Shown in pieces: positions 8,658 to 17,565 of a stretch of 64,000 nucleotides of DNA. A program made the position numbers and the translations under genes. The stretch spans positions 12,655 to 76,654 of the forward strand of contig UQPN01000008.1 in the NCBI GenBank assembly GCA_900542935.1. Reading direction: 5' to 3'. This DNA comes from an uncultured Eubacteriales bacterium (GTDB lineage: Bacteria; Bacillota; Clostridia; Christensenellales; Borkfalkiaceae). Below the pieces are notes generated by a model. That model ran no database searches. It worked only from the letters and a program-made list of their open reading frames with translations, and was not told the DNA's origin. Every line of letters begins with the position of its first letter. The first letter of the stretch is position 1.

Positions 8658-8911
8658 CGCAGGAAAAGATGAAAAGAACGGTGATCGCATCGGTTGTTGC
8701 CGCAACGCTGCTTGTTGCGGTGCTGATTGCCGTGCTTATTTATCAGGTGGTATCGATTTCCGTGCATAACAAGCGTATTGCGAAAGCGGAAGAAGAAATC
8801 GCGCGCTTGCAGGAAACGATCGATCGCCGGGAAAACGACTTGGATTATTATCTTTCTCTGATAGGGAAGGAACATTTGCTTTACGCCAACGGGTACAAAA
8901 AAGGAAGTTGA
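8654..8911 (+). CDS. DivIC/FtsB-like septum formation initiator
   Basis: An 85-residue bitopic protein: a short cytosolic N-terminus, one transmembrane helix (residues 10-32) and a coiled coil (38-65) followed by a short polar end. This is the architecture of DivIC/FtsB, which joins FtsL and DivIB in the division complex. In Clostridia divIC commonly follows yabQ, and here it overlaps yabQ by four bases. The sequence itself is weakly conserved, so the position carries much of the argument. Confidence 0.75.
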   Translation: MTQEKMKRTVIASVVAATLLVAVLIAVLIYQVVSISVHNKRIAKAEEEIARLQETIDRRENDLDYYLSLIGKEHLLYANGYKKGS

Positions 8912-8973
8912 TTTTACGATATTCCGGGGTACGGCGGCAGGGAAAAACCATTGCCGCGAGGAGAGGAAAACAG

Positions 8974-9870
8974 ATGAATAACGAAATATTCCGCGGTAAA
9001 AGCGCGGTGATCGACGTGGGGTCAAATTCCGTTCGCCTGATGTTTACGGCGGACGGAAAAGTTTTATATAAAACGCTTGAAACAACGCGCCTCGGCGAGG
9101 GGCTGGCGTTTTCGCCGCGGCTGAAAGACGACGCGATGCGCCGCACGGCGGAGGCGATTTCCGCGTTTGTCGCAAGGGCGAAAGCCGGGGGCGCGGAACG
9201 GATTTTCGCTTATGCCACGGCGGCGGTACGCGAGGCGGAAAACCGCGGGGAGTTTCTGGAACTCGTGAAAAATTCGTGCGGGGTACTGCCCGACGTGATC
9301 GACGGGGAAGCGGAAGCGGCGCTGGGGATGGACGGGGCGCTGAACGGGGCGGACGGCGCCACGATAGACGTAGGCGGTGCAAGTACGGAAATCGCGGTGC
9401 GCGTCGGAGGAAAAACGGCGTATAAAAAAAGCGTTCCCGTAGGCGTGGTTCGTATCAAAGATATGTGCGGACGGGACGTGGCGGAGATAAAAAAACTGTG
9501 TGAAAAATACGTAAGCGGTTTCAACGGCGCGAAAACGGTTATAAATCAAGCGGGGGGCAGGACGGTTGCCATCGGCGGCACCGCCACCACGCTGGGCGCG
9601 AGAAAAGCGGGGTTGAAATCGTACGACGGGCAGAAAGTTACGGGCGTTTTTCTTGAACAAAGCGATTTGCGCAATTACGCGAAAGCGTTTTTAACGTTGC
9701 CCGTGAGAGAAATCGCAAAGCTGCCCTGCATGCCGGAAAAACGTGCGGACGTCATCGGCGGGGGCGCGGCGTGGCTGTATATGATAACGGAATCGCTCGG
9801 ATTGCCGGGAATTACCGTAAGCGACGAGGACAATCTGGAAGGGTACGCGCGGCTGAAAGGTATTTTATAA
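8974..9870 (+). CDS. ppx: Exopolyphosphatase / pppGpp phosphatase family protein
   Basis: A 298-residue Ppx/GppA protein of the short, single ASKHA-domain type. It shows the phosphate 1 motif AVIDVGSNSVRLM, the GATIDVGGASTEIAV motif near residue 130, and the adenosine-like motif VIGGGAAWLYMI near the C-terminus. It would hydrolyse polyphosphate or pppGpp in the cytoplasm. The start was set at the ATG behind GAGGAGAGG; a TTG further upstream overlaps divIC and lacks a site. A small alarmone synthetase two genes downstream makes a (p)ppGpp link plausible. Confidence 0.85.
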   Translation: MNNEIFRGKSAVIDVGSNSVRLMFTADGKVLYKTLETTRLGEGLAFSPRLKDDAMRRTAEAISAFVARAKAGGAERIFAYATAAVREAENRGEFLELVKNSCGVLPDVIDGEAEAALGMDGALNGADGATIDVGGASTEIAVRVGGKTAYKKSVPVGVVRIKDMCGRDVAEIKKLCEKYVSGFNGAKTVINQAGGRTVAIGGTATTLGARKAGLKSYDGQKVTGVFLEQSDLRNYAKAFLTLPVREIAKLPCMPEKRADVIGGGAAWLYMITESLGLPGITVSDEDNLEGYARLKGIL

Positions 9871-9922
9871 TTTTTTGCCGTAAGACGGCGCGAAAGAAAA
9901 ATAAACGATAAGGAGAAAGACG

Positions 9923-11044
9923 GTGAAACGGTTTTTTGTTAACGTATATGCGATAACGCTTGCGCTTTTGTGCGCGGCGGGATTTGCCGTCGCGGCATTT
10001 TTCGCGTATACGGGTTTCGGTTCGTCCGGGCTTTGGCTCTGCCTTGCGGGCGGCGTGCTTTCTCTGTTTTTCGCTCCGTTTTATCACGAAACGGGGCATA
10101 TTGTTTTTGCGCGTTCCAAAGGATTTTTTGTGGTATCCTGGAAAATCTGTTTTCTGAAATACGACGGAGCGGACGGCAGGAAGAAAATTTCGTTCTGTTC
10201 TCCGTTTGCCGCGGACAGCACGCAGGCGGTGCCGGAACAGGCGTTTGCGGATATGAAAAAGCGCGCGGCGGCGTATACGGCGGGCGGATTGTTGTTCGGC
10301 GGGGCGTTTTTGCTTACGATCATCGTAGCGGCGGCGGTGCTCGGCGGATATGCCGGGGCGTTTGTCCTGTTCGGCGCGTTGCCGTATGCGGCGTATCTGT
10401 TTTTGCTGAATCTGCCGCCGTTTGAATATGCGGGCGGAAAAACGGATATGCGCGTTTTATGCGATATTCTGAAGGACAAGCCGTACGGAGTCAGACTGAT
10501 TGCGGCGATGAACGCGCAGGGCGAGCTGGCGAGCGGCAAACCGTATTCCGCAATCGATAAAAACTATCTTGAAAATCTGCCCGTGATCGCCGAGGACGAG
10601 CCGCTGTTTGTCCTGAACGAATTTTATTCGTATTATGCGGCGGCGGAACTGCGGGATTACGAAGCGGCGGCGAAACATATCAATCGCATCGCGTTGTTAT
10701 CTCCGTATCTGACGGTTGAAGAACAGCGCGCGGCGCTTTGCGAACTGACTTATTTAAACGCGCTGTTAAGCGACGAAACGCAGGCGGATAAATGCTTTGC
10801 GGCGCTTTCTTACGGCGCGGAAAACGCGGAAAAAAACGAAAAATCCGTGGAAGCGCGCTCGACGTGTGCGGAAAACAGGGCAGCCGCGGCATATTATGTA
10901 ATGCGGGGCGATTTGCCTGCGGCGGAAAAGGCGTTGTCGGCTGCGGTAAAATGTGCGGAACAAGAAAGATTCAAAGGCGCGGCGGCAAGCGAAAGATTGC
11001 TTTCGGAGCCGTTGAAAGAGCGGCTTGACGAGTTGAAAGCATAA
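9923..11044 (+). CDS. M50-like membrane metalloprotease with helical tail
   Basis: A 373-residue membrane protein. Two hydrophobic helices precede HETGH at about residues 55-59, the zinc motif of site-2 proteases, and a later YAGGKTDMR stretch resembles the third zinc-ligand region (GGxxDG-like) of M50 enzymes. Residues 200-373 are soluble, alanine- and glutamate-rich and helical, like TPR repeats. Such proteases cleave transmembrane segments to release regulators. It starts with GTG behind AGGAG and ends directly at the reading frame of the alarmone synthetase. Substrate and signal are unknown; the TPR-like tail is inferred by composition. Confidence 0.65.
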   Translation: MKRFFVNVYAITLALLCAAGFAVAAFFAYTGFGSSGLWLCLAGGVLSLFFAPFYHETGHIVFARSKGFFVVSWKICFLKYDGADGRKKISFCSPFAADSTQAVPEQAFADMKKRAAAYTAGGLLFGGAFLLTIIVAAAVLGGYAGAFVLFGALPYAAYLFLLNLPPFEYAGGKTDMRVLCDILKDKPYGVRLIAAMNAQGELASGKPYSAIDKNYLENLPVIAEDEPLFVLNEFYSYYAAAELRDYEAAAKHINRIALLSPYLTVEEQRAALCELTYLNALLSDETQADKCFAALSYGAENAEKNEKSVEARSTCAENRAAAAYYVMRGDLPAAEKALSAAVKCAEQERFKGAAASERLLSEPLKERLDELKA

Positions 11045-11083
11045 ATGCCCGGAAAGAAAAATCGAAATGAAAGGGGGGCAATC

Positions 11084-11794
11084 GTGGCAGTTACGGATAA
11101 TCAACAGTTGTCGTTTGTCGGAAAAGGCAAAAAAAATCAGCCGACGGAAGATTTTTTAAAGGAATACGCGCGCGTAAAGCCGCTGTATTCGGGCGCGCTG
11201 AAAACGGCGTGTTCCCGTTTCGAAATTCTGGACGACGAATTTTCGATGACGCACGGGCACGATCCGATTCACCATATCGAAAGCCGCCTGAAAACGGCGG
11301 AAAGTTGTTATGAAAAACTGAAGCGGCGGGGGTATAAGCAGGCGCCGGAAAATCTGAAACAACTGACGGACATTGCCGGCGTGCGCGTGGTGTGCGGATA
11401 TATCGAGGATATTTATAAAATCGCGCGGGTGTTTCTCAATCAGCACGACGTACGGTTGCTGCGGCAGAAAGATTATATCAGAAATCCCAAGCCGAACGGG
11501 TACAGAAGTCTGCATCTGATTGTGGAAGTGCCGGTGGCGCTTTCGTTTGTGGCGACTTCGGTGCCCGTGGAAATACAGCTGAGAACGATTTCGATGAACA
11601 TGTGGGCGAGTCTGGAACACGAAGTTTCGTATAAAGCGGGGGCGGAGCTGAAAAAATCGGCGTTTACCGAGCTGAAAGCGTGCGCGGACGATTTGTTCGG
11701 CGTGGAAGAGCGAATGCAGAAAATCTGCGGAGATATACGCGCGCTGAACGCGCCGCCACAAGAGAACAACCCTGAAAAAAATTCCGTAAAATAA
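11084..11794 (+). CDS. relQ: Small alarmone synthetase (RelQ/YjbM type)
   Basis: A 236-residue stand-alone RelA/SpoT synthetase domain that makes (p)ppGpp from ATP and GTP or GDP. Diagnostic segments are LTDIAGVRVVCGYIEDIY, RNPKPNGYRSLHLIVEVP and VPVEIQLRTISMNMWASLEHE, the last carrying the catalytic Glu. No hydrolase (HD) domain is present, and the length fits RelQ. GTG 11084 with AAGGGGGG upstream is preferred over the ATG at 11045, which abuts the previous stop and has no site. It lies downstream of ppx, whose family can remove the gamma phosphate of pppGpp. Confidence 0.88.
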   Translation: MAVTDNQQLSFVGKGKKNQPTEDFLKEYARVKPLYSGALKTACSRFEILDDEFSMTHGHDPIHHIESRLKTAESCYEKLKRRGYKQAPENLKQLTDIAGVRVVCGYIEDIYKIARVFLNQHDVRLLRQKDYIRNPKPNGYRSLHLIVEVPVALSFVATSVPVEIQLRTISMNMWASLEHEVSYKAGAELKKSAFTELKACADDLFGVEERMQKICGDIRALNAPPQENNPEKNSVK

Positions 11795-11823
11795 GCGGAA
11801 AGGAAACGGATAAGATACGGAAG

Positions 11824-12867
11824 ATGAATTACGAAGCGCAACGGGAAGAGAGAAATCGGAAAAGGAAAAAACGCAGAAAAATCGAAGCGTGCGTCGGCGT
11901 GATCGTCTTGTGCGGGCTGACGGCGTTCTCGTTTTTCGTGCCGCCCGCAACCTGGAAATATTATGTGAAAAAGCCGAAGATCGCAAAGCTTGCCGCAGGG
12001 GATTGCCGCGTGCATTTTCTTTCCGTGGGGCAGGGCGATTGTTCGGTGATCGAACTTCCCGACGGAAAAACGATGGTGATAGACGGCGGCGACGGCGCAA
12101 ACGGGCATACGGCGTATATTCTGCGCTATTTGAACGCTCTGGGCGTTAAAAAGCCCGATTATCTGGTTGCCACGCATACGGACGGCGACCATACGGGCGG
12201 GCTGGCGGAAATGGTTTCCGTAAAAGGCGCGGGCGAAATTTTTATGCCGTACGTAACATACGACGGAGGAACGGCGTTTGACGAATTTCTGCTTGCGGCG
12301 AAAAAAGAAGAAATCCGGACGACGTTTTCGCGCCGCGGTATTTCGCTATCCTCGCACGATTCCGGATTGCCGTACGATTTGTGCTTTATCTCTCCTTTAA
12401 GCAAAGATACGCCGGGAAACGAATATGCTAAAGCCAACGGGAACAGCGTCGACGACGGCGCCGTGAACGATACTTCGGCGGTGATTTATCTGGATTATTT
12501 CGGCTCTACGGTGCTGTTTTGCGGCGACATTACGGCGGAAAAGGAGCGGGCGATTCTGCGCGAGGCGGAAGCGGGGCTGATCGCGTGCGACGGAAAAGAA
12601 ATTACGCTTTGCGGCGTGGAAATTTTAAAGGCGGCGCATCACGGTTCGGCAAGCTCTTCGTGCGAGGAATTTATCCGTGCGCTTTCTGTGCGGGACGCCG
12701 TGGTTTCGGCGGGGATAAACAATGCGTATTCGCATCCGTCCACGGAAGTGCTCGGCCGCTTCGAACGGAACGGCGTAAACGTACACAGAACGGATTACGA
12801 CGGCACCGTTACGATAACGTTGAAGCCGGACGGAACGTATACCGTAGATAATATACCGGCGGCATAG
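11824..12867 (+). CDS. ComEC-like MBL-fold hydrolase, membrane-anchored
   Basis: A 347-residue metallo-beta-lactamase-fold protein of the ComEC/Rec2 C-terminal type. One transmembrane helix at residues 23-42 anchors it, with the MBL domain outside. The motifs FLSVGQGDCSVIELPDG, MVIDGGDG, THTDGDHTGG (metal ligands) and LKAAHHGS are typical. ComEC competence permease domains are absent, so this is one of the stand-alone relatives seen in Clostridia, possibly a nuclease or hydrolase. It closes the run that started with yabP and is followed by tandem terminators. Confidence 0.8.
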   Translation: MNYEAQREERNRKRKKRRKIEACVGVIVLCGLTAFSFFVPPATWKYYVKKPKIAKLAAGDCRVHFLSVGQGDCSVIELPDGKTMVIDGGDGANGHTAYILRYLNALGVKKPDYLVATHTDGDHTGGLAEMVSVKGAGEIFMPYVTYDGGTAFDEFLLAAKKEEIRTTFSRRGISLSSHDSGLPYDLCFISPLSKDTPGNEYAKANGNSVDDGAVNDTSAVIYLDYFGSTVLFCGDITAEKERAILREAEAGLIACDGKEITLCGVEILKAAHHGSASSSCEEFIRALSVRDAVVSAGINNAYSHPSTEVLGRFERNGVNVHRTDYDGTVTITLKPDGTYTVDNIPAA

Positions 12868-12933
12868 GGCGCAAAGAAAACTGCATCCGAGCGCCGGGCG
12901 CAACGGAGAAAATCGCATAGGACCGGCATATAT

Positions 12934-13003
12934 ACGCAGCGCCCGAATAATAAATCCGGGAGCGTTATACGCAGCGCCTGAATGGTAATTCAGGCGTGTT
13001 TTT
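12934..13003 (+). terminator. Tandem duplicated terminators after the MBL gene
   Basis: Two near copies start with TATACGCAGCGCC. The second is a perfect 9-bp hairpin (CGCCTGAAT, loop GGTA, 12975-12996) followed by TGTTTTTATT; the first (CCCGAAT/ATCCGGG) is imperfect and lacks a T tract, as if the terminator had been duplicated and one copy decayed. They occupy the start of the 492-bp gap before the hydrogenase operon. Confidence 0.8.
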
Positions 13004-13049
13004 ATTATACATGAAAAACGTTTTTTTGTATACTGTGCGTCGTTATATA

Positions 13050-13067
13050 GGTTAGCTTTTGCTAACC
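13050..13067 (+). promoter_or_regulatory. Palindrome upstream of the hydrogenase promoter
   Basis: GGTTAGC and GCTAACC flank a TTTT spacer, a perfect 7-bp inverted repeat centred about 95 bp upstream of the -35 box. It may be an operator or just a small hairpin. GTTA and TAAC are 8 nt apart, so it does not match the 6-nt geometry of the redox repressor Rex. Confidence 0.4.
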
Positions 13068-13152
13068 GTTTATAAAATTCCGTAACAAGAATATTTTTGC
13101 GAAAAATAACAGGGAAAACAAAATTTTCCGCGGCTTTTTTCCGTTATTTTTG

Positions 13153-13181
13153 TTGACAGTTGCTGTTTGATAGGATATAAT
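13153..13181 (+). promoter_or_regulatory. Perfect sigma-A promoter of the hydrogenase operon
   Basis: TTGACA, exactly 17 nt, TATAAT, a full consensus match. The start point near 13188 leaves a leader of about 170 nt before the first start codon. I see no riboswitch that I can name in this AT-rich leader. Confidence 0.9.
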
Positions 13182-13359
13182 AAATATATCGGTTTTTATA
13201 TAGGAATATATAGAAAAACATATATGAATGGTGGGTTATTTATCCGTAGAGAAAGAAACGGTGAAAAAGCCCTTAACGCAGTTATGATTGTTTCCACGGT
13301 TTTCTATCGCGGAACTATGATAAAAACATATTATAATTACTTATGTAAGGAGGCTAAAA

Positions 13360-13848
13360 ATGGCTCATTTAAGCGAAGCGGCTGTTGCGAAGATCAATGA
13401 AATCTGCGACAGATACGCCGATGAAAGAACGCCGCTGATGATGATTTTAAGCGACGTTCAGAAAGAATACGGGTATATTCCCCTGGAGGTGCAGGAACTG
13501 GTTTCCGAACGTACGGGAATTTCCGTGGCGGAAATTTACGGCGTGGTAACGTTTTATTCGTTCTTCTCGCTGAATCCGAAAGGGAAATACGTCATCGGCT
13601 GCTGTTTAGGCACAGCGTGCTACGTGAAAGGGGCGCAGCAGGTAATCGATAAATTTTCGGAAATTCTGGGCATCAAACCCGGAGAAACCACGAAAGACGG
13701 ACTGTTTACGCTGGACGCTCTGCGCTGTATCGGCGCGTGCGGCATCGCGCCCGCCGTTTCCATCAACGGAAAGGTGTACCCGAAGCTTTCGGTAAACGCC
13801 GTTCCCGCCGTTATCGAAGAATATAAAAACGCGGAGGCGAACGTATGA
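13360..13848 (+). CDS. NuoE-like hydrogenase subunit (HydC/HndA)
   Basis: A 162-residue thioredoxin-fold [2Fe-2S] protein of the NuoE family, the smallest subunit of electron-bifurcating FeFe hydrogenases. The cluster ligands are two pairs: CCLGTAC (residues 87-92 region) and RCIGAC near residue 126. The N-terminal helical part (PLMMILSDVQKEYGYIP) is typical. TAAGGAGG precedes the ATG, and the stop overlaps the next gene (ATGA), implying coupled translation and fixed stoichiometry. It passes electrons between NADH and the other subunits in the cytoplasm. Confidence 0.92.
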   Translation: MAHLSEAAVAKINEICDRYADERTPLMMILSDVQKEYGYIPLEVQELVSERTGISVAEIYGVVTFYSFFSLNPKGKYVIGCCLGTACYVKGAQQVIDKFSEILGIKPGETTKDGLFTLDALRCIGACGIAPAVSINGKVYPKLSVNAVPAVIEEYKNAEANV

Positions 13849-15728
13849 TTAAGAATTTCGAAGAACTGAACGCTACAAGCGAAAACTGCTCGGCGTGCCT
13901 GAACGCCAAATTTTCCGGCTCGGACGGCAAGCGCCACGTGGTGCTTTGCGGCGGTACGGGCTGCCTTTCCTCTCATTCGCACGAAATCAAGGAAGAGTTT
14001 GAAAAGCTGATTGCGGAAAGAGGTCTTTCCGATAAAGTAACGGTGAATCAGGTGGGATGTTTCGGGTTCTGCTCGCAGGGGCCTTTCGTGAAAATTTATC
14101 CCGAGGACACGTTATACCGCATGGTGAAAATCGCCGACGTTACGGAGATCGTGGAAACCGATCTGATCGGCGGCGATATTGTGGAACGCCTTCTGTACGT
14201 AGACCCCGCCACGAAAGAAAAAGTTACGAAACAGGACGAAATCAACTTCTATAAAAAACAGGTGCGCGTGGCGCTGCACGGTTGCGGCAGCATCGATCCG
14301 GAAAACTTTAAAGAAGCCCTCGGCGCGGGCGCGTTCAAGGGCTTGGCGAAAGCGTTGCAGATGCCCCGTCAGGACGTTATCAACGAAGTGCTTGCTTCAG
14401 GGCTTCGCGGGCGCGGGGGCGGCGGCTTCCCCACGGGAAGAAAATGGCAGTTTGCCTATAATCAGCCGGACGGCGAAAAGTACGTTGTGTGCAACGGCGA
14501 CGAGGGCGACCCCGGCGCGTTTATGGACCGTTCCATTCTGGAAGGCAACCCGCTTGCCGTAATCGAAGGGATGATGATTGCGGGCTATGCGATCGGCGCG
14601 CAGAACGGTTATTTTTACGTTCGTGCGGAATATCCCATTGCGGTAAACCGTTTAAAAATCGCCATAAAAGAAGCGGAGGAAGCCGGGCTTATCGGCGATA
14701 ATATTCTCGGTACGGATTTTTGCTTCCGCGTACATATCCGCCTCGGCGCGGGCGCGTTTGTCTGCGGCGAAGAAACGGCGCTTTTAAATTCCATCGAAGG
14801 ACAGCGCGGCATGCCGCGTCCCCGTCCTCCGTTCCCCGCGGTAAAGGGGTTATGGGAGAAACCCTCGATTATCAATAACGTGGAAACGCTTGCCTGCGTT
14901 CCGTTTATTTTGCGCGAAGGCGCGGCGAAATTCGCTTCTCACGGCACCGACCGTTCGAAGGGAACGAAAGTATTCGCGCTCGGCGGAAAAATCAATAACG
15001 TGGGGCTTGTGGAAGTGCCGATGGGCACAACTTTGCGCGAACTGATTTACGATATCGGCGGCGGTATTCCGAACGGCAAGAAATTCAAGGCGATTCAGAC
15101 GGGCGGGCCTTCGGGCGGCTGCCTTACCGAAGCCGACCTCGACGCGCAGATCGATTACGACAACCTGATTGCGAAAGGTTCGATGATGGGTTCGGGCGGC
15201 GCGATCGTCATGGACGAGGACAACTGCATGGTGGACGTTGCGAAGTTCTATATGGAATTCATCTGCGACGAATCGTGCGGCAAATGCACGCCCTGCCGTA
15301 TCGGCACCAAGCGCATGCTGGAACTTTTAACGAAAATAACCGACGGCAAGGCGACGATGGACGATCTCGACGCGCTGGAAGATCTGGCGCATAACGTAAA
15401 AAACAACTCGCTTTGCGGGCTGGGGCAGACGGCGCCTAACCCCGTGCTTTCCACGCTTTCCAGATTCCGCGACGAATACGTTGCGCACATCGTTGAAAAG
15501 AAATGCCCCGCGCACGTCTGCAAGCACCTGATGAAATACGAGGTGATTAAAGATAAATGCTTCGGCTGCGGTCTTTGCGAAAGACAATGCCCCGTGGGAG
15601 CCATCTCCAGAACCGATTACGTGGCGCCCGGCAAGAAACTGCCCGCGCGTATCGTGGATCAGGAAAAGTGCATCAAGTGCGGCATGTGCATCGCTTCCTG
15701 CAAATTCAAAGCGATCGAGAAGAAATAA
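13845..15728 (+). CDS. NuoF-like hydrogenase subunit (HydB/HndC)
   Basis: A 627-residue FMN- and NAD-binding subunit of the trimeric hydrogenase. In order: an N-terminal thioredoxin-like [2Fe-2S] domain (CGGTGCLSSHS, QVGCFGFCSQGP), the FMN/NAD domain from about residue 165 (GLRGRGGGGFPTGRKW, CNGDEGDPGAFMDR), an SLBB domain, the NuoF [4Fe-4S] motif SCGKCTPCRIGTKRM near 475, and two C-terminal ferredoxin-type [4Fe-4S] motifs (CFGCGLCERQCP, CIKCGMCIASC). This layout is that of bifurcating enzymes, which couple NADH and reduced ferredoxin oxidation to H2. The gene lies between the NuoE-like and catalytic subunits. Confidence 0.93.
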   Translation: MIKNFEELNATSENCSACLNAKFSGSDGKRHVVLCGGTGCLSSHSHEIKEEFEKLIAERGLSDKVTVNQVGCFGFCSQGPFVKIYPEDTLYRMVKIADVTEIVETDLIGGDIVERLLYVDPATKEKVTKQDEINFYKKQVRVALHGCGSIDPENFKEALGAGAFKGLAKALQMPRQDVINEVLASGLRGRGGGGFPTGRKWQFAYNQPDGEKYVVCNGDEGDPGAFMDRSILEGNPLAVIEGMMIAGYAIGAQNGYFYVRAEYPIAVNRLKIAIKEAEEAGLIGDNILGTDFCFRVHIRLGAGAFVCGEETALLNSIEGQRGMPRPRPPFPAVKGLWEKPSIINNVETLACVPFILREGAAKFASHGTDRSKGTKVFALGGKINNVGLVEVPMGTTLRELIYDIGGGIPNGKKFKAIQTGGPSGGCLTEADLDAQIDYDNLIAKGSMMGSGGAIVMDEDNCMVDVAKFYMEFICDESCGKCTPCRIGTKRMLELLTKITDGKATMDDLDALEDLAHNVKNNSLCGLGQTAPNPVLSTLSRFRDEYVAHIVEKKCPAHVCKHLMKYEVIKDKCFGCGLCERQCPVGAISRTDYVAPGKKLPARIVDQEKCIKCGMCIASCKFKAIEKK

Positions 15729-15743
15729 GGGGAGGAAAGAAAA

Positions 15744-17507
15744 ATGTCGAAAATCAATATTAAAATCGAGGGAATGCCCTATCAGGTGGAAGAGGGGCTG
15801 ACGATACTCGAAGCGGCAAGAGAGTGCGGCTATGAAATTCCGTCCCTTTGCACGTTCAATCACGGCGAATGTTCGCGCGGGTCGTGCCGCGTGTGCCTTG
15901 TGGAAGCGACGGGCGCGAGAGGACTTGTGGCTTCGTGCGTGTACCCTGTGGCGGAGGGCATGGAAATTACGATTTCTTCCCCCAAAGCCGTGGAAGCGCG
16001 CAGAACTTCGGTGGAACTGCTGCTTTCCAACCACAATCGCGATTGTCAGGAATGCGATAAAAACGAGAAGTGCGAACTGTTGCACGTAGCGCGGCTGACG
16101 GGCGCGCGCGACAATGCGTATACGGGCGCGAAAACGGAAACGACGGTGGATAAACTTACGCCTTCGATCAAGCGCGATACTTCGAAATGCGTGCTTTGCG
16201 GCAGATGTATCGAACGTTGCAAAAACGCGCACGGACTTTCCGTTCTGGGCTTTGAAAAGCGCGGATTCAAAACGATTGTTGCGCCGGCGGAAAATCGTTC
16301 GTTCAAAGATTCGCCGTGTATTCTGTGCGGGCAATGCGTAAGCGTGTGCCCCACGGGCGCGTTGATGGAAGTTTCGGAAATCGATAAGGTGGACGAAGCG
16401 ATGAAAGCTGGCAAGTACGTGGTGGTGCAGACGGCGCCTGCGGTGCGCGCGGCGCTCGGCGAAGAATTCGGCATGCCCGTAGGCACGCTGGTTACGGGTA
16501 AAATGGTGGCGGCGCTTAGGCGGCTCGGCTTTAAAAAAGTGTTCGATACCAACTTTGCCGCCGACCTTACGATTATGGAAGAGGCTACCGAGCTTCTGCA
16601 TCGCATGAAAACGGGCGGCACGCTGCCGATGATTACTTCCTGTTCGCCGGGGTGGGTGAATTACTGCGAATATTATTACGGCGATTTATTGCCGCACCTC
16701 TCTTCGTGCAAATCTCCGCACGAAATGTTCGGCGCGATTCTGAAGAGCTATTATTGCGAAAAGACGGGCATCGATCCCCGCGATATGTTTGTGGTTTCGA
16801 TTATGCCCTGCACGGCGAAGAAGTACGAAAAAGAACGCCCGCAGCTGCAGAAAGACGGCGTCAAAGACGTGGACGCGGTGCTTACGACGCGCGAACTCGG
16901 AAAACTTATCAAGCGTTCCGGGATTCGTTTCGATAAGCTGCCCGAAGAACAATTCGATAACGACATCGTGGGCGAATACACCGGCGCGGGCGTAATTTTC
17001 GGCGTAACGGGCGGCGTAATGGAAGCGGCGTTGCGTACGGCGATTTATACGGTTACGGGCAAGGAACCCGAAAAGGCGGAGCTTACCGAAGTGCGCGGCT
17101 TCAAAGGCGTGCGCGAGGCTGCATACGATTTGAACGGTACAAAGGTGAAAATTGCCGTGGCGCACGGCATGAAGAACGCAAAAGTACTGCTTGACGACAT
17201 CCGCGCGGGAAAGAGCGAATATCAGTTCATCGAAATTATGGGTTGCCCCGGCGGGTGCATCGCGGGCGGCGGACAGCCGTATGTGCGCCCTTGCTTCCTG
17301 CCGAACGAGGGTACCGATATTCTGGATACGTATAAGGAAAAACGGGCGGCGGCGCTGTATAAAGAGGACGAAAGCAAAACGTACCGTTTTTCGCATCGGA
17401 ATCCGCAGATTATCGAATTGTATAAGGAGTACCTCGGCGAGCCGAATTCGCATAAGGCGCACGAGTTGCTTCACACGACTTACGAGGCGAAAGAAAGATT
17501 CAATTAA
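15744..17507 (+). CDS. hydA: FeFe hydrogenase catalytic subunit (HydA/HndD)
   Basis: A 587-residue catalytic subunit. The N-terminus has a plant-type [2Fe-2S] domain (CTFNHGECSRGSCRVCLVE), then the His-Cys cluster (HNRDCQECDKNEKCEL) and two [4Fe-4S] sites (CVLCGRCIERC, CILCGQCVSVCP). The H-cluster motifs follow: L1 reads TSCSPGW where TSCCPGW is the textbook form, L2 is MPCTAKK, L3 is MGCPGGCIAGGGQP. With the two upstream subunits it should form a cytoplasmic, NAD- and ferredoxin-linked hydrogenase. Maturation genes hydE, hydF and hydG are not in the window. An AGGGGAGG-like site lies between the genes. Confidence 0.94.
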   Translation: MSKINIKIEGMPYQVEEGLTILEAARECGYEIPSLCTFNHGECSRGSCRVCLVEATGARGLVASCVYPVAEGMEITISSPKAVEARRTSVELLLSNHNRDCQECDKNEKCELLHVARLTGARDNAYTGAKTETTVDKLTPSIKRDTSKCVLCGRCIERCKNAHGLSVLGFEKRGFKTIVAPAENRSFKDSPCILCGQCVSVCPTGALMEVSEIDKVDEAMKAGKYVVVQTAPAVRAALGEEFGMPVGTLVTGKMVAALRRLGFKKVFDTNFAADLTIMEEATELLHRMKTGGTLPMITSCSPGWVNYCEYYYGDLLPHLSSCKSPHEMFGAILKSYYCEKTGIDPRDMFVVSIMPCTAKKYEKERPQLQKDGVKDVDAVLTTRELGKLIKRSGIRFDKLPEEQFDNDIVGEYTGAGVIFGVTGGVMEAALRTAIYTVTGKEPEKAELTEVRGFKGVREAAYDLNGTKVKIAVAHGMKNAKVLLDDIRAGKSEYQFIEIMGCPGGCIAGGGQPYVRPCFLPNEGTDILDTYKEKRAAALYKEDESKTYRFSHRNPQIIELYKEYLGEPNSHKAHELLHTTYEAKERFN

Positions 17508-17565
17508 GCCGTTCGGTTGTGTAAAACAGGATAAAATGCGACAAAATCAAGGAAACTAAATCGGA

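Noticed and set aside
13050..13067. Rex (NADH-responsive) operator
   Set aside because: The GTTA and TAAC halves are 8 nt apart rather than the 6 nt of Rex sites, so only a generic palindrome is reported.
13167..13400. Small plus-strand frame in the hydrogenase leader
   Set aside because: It starts inside the promoter -10 region, has no ribosome binding site and overlaps the start of the NuoE-like gene.
15327..16601. Long minus-strand frame of 424 codons opposite hydB and hydA
   Set aside because: It is the antisense of strongly supported hydrogenase genes, is rich in His and Arg as expected of a shadow frame, and has no ribosome binding site.
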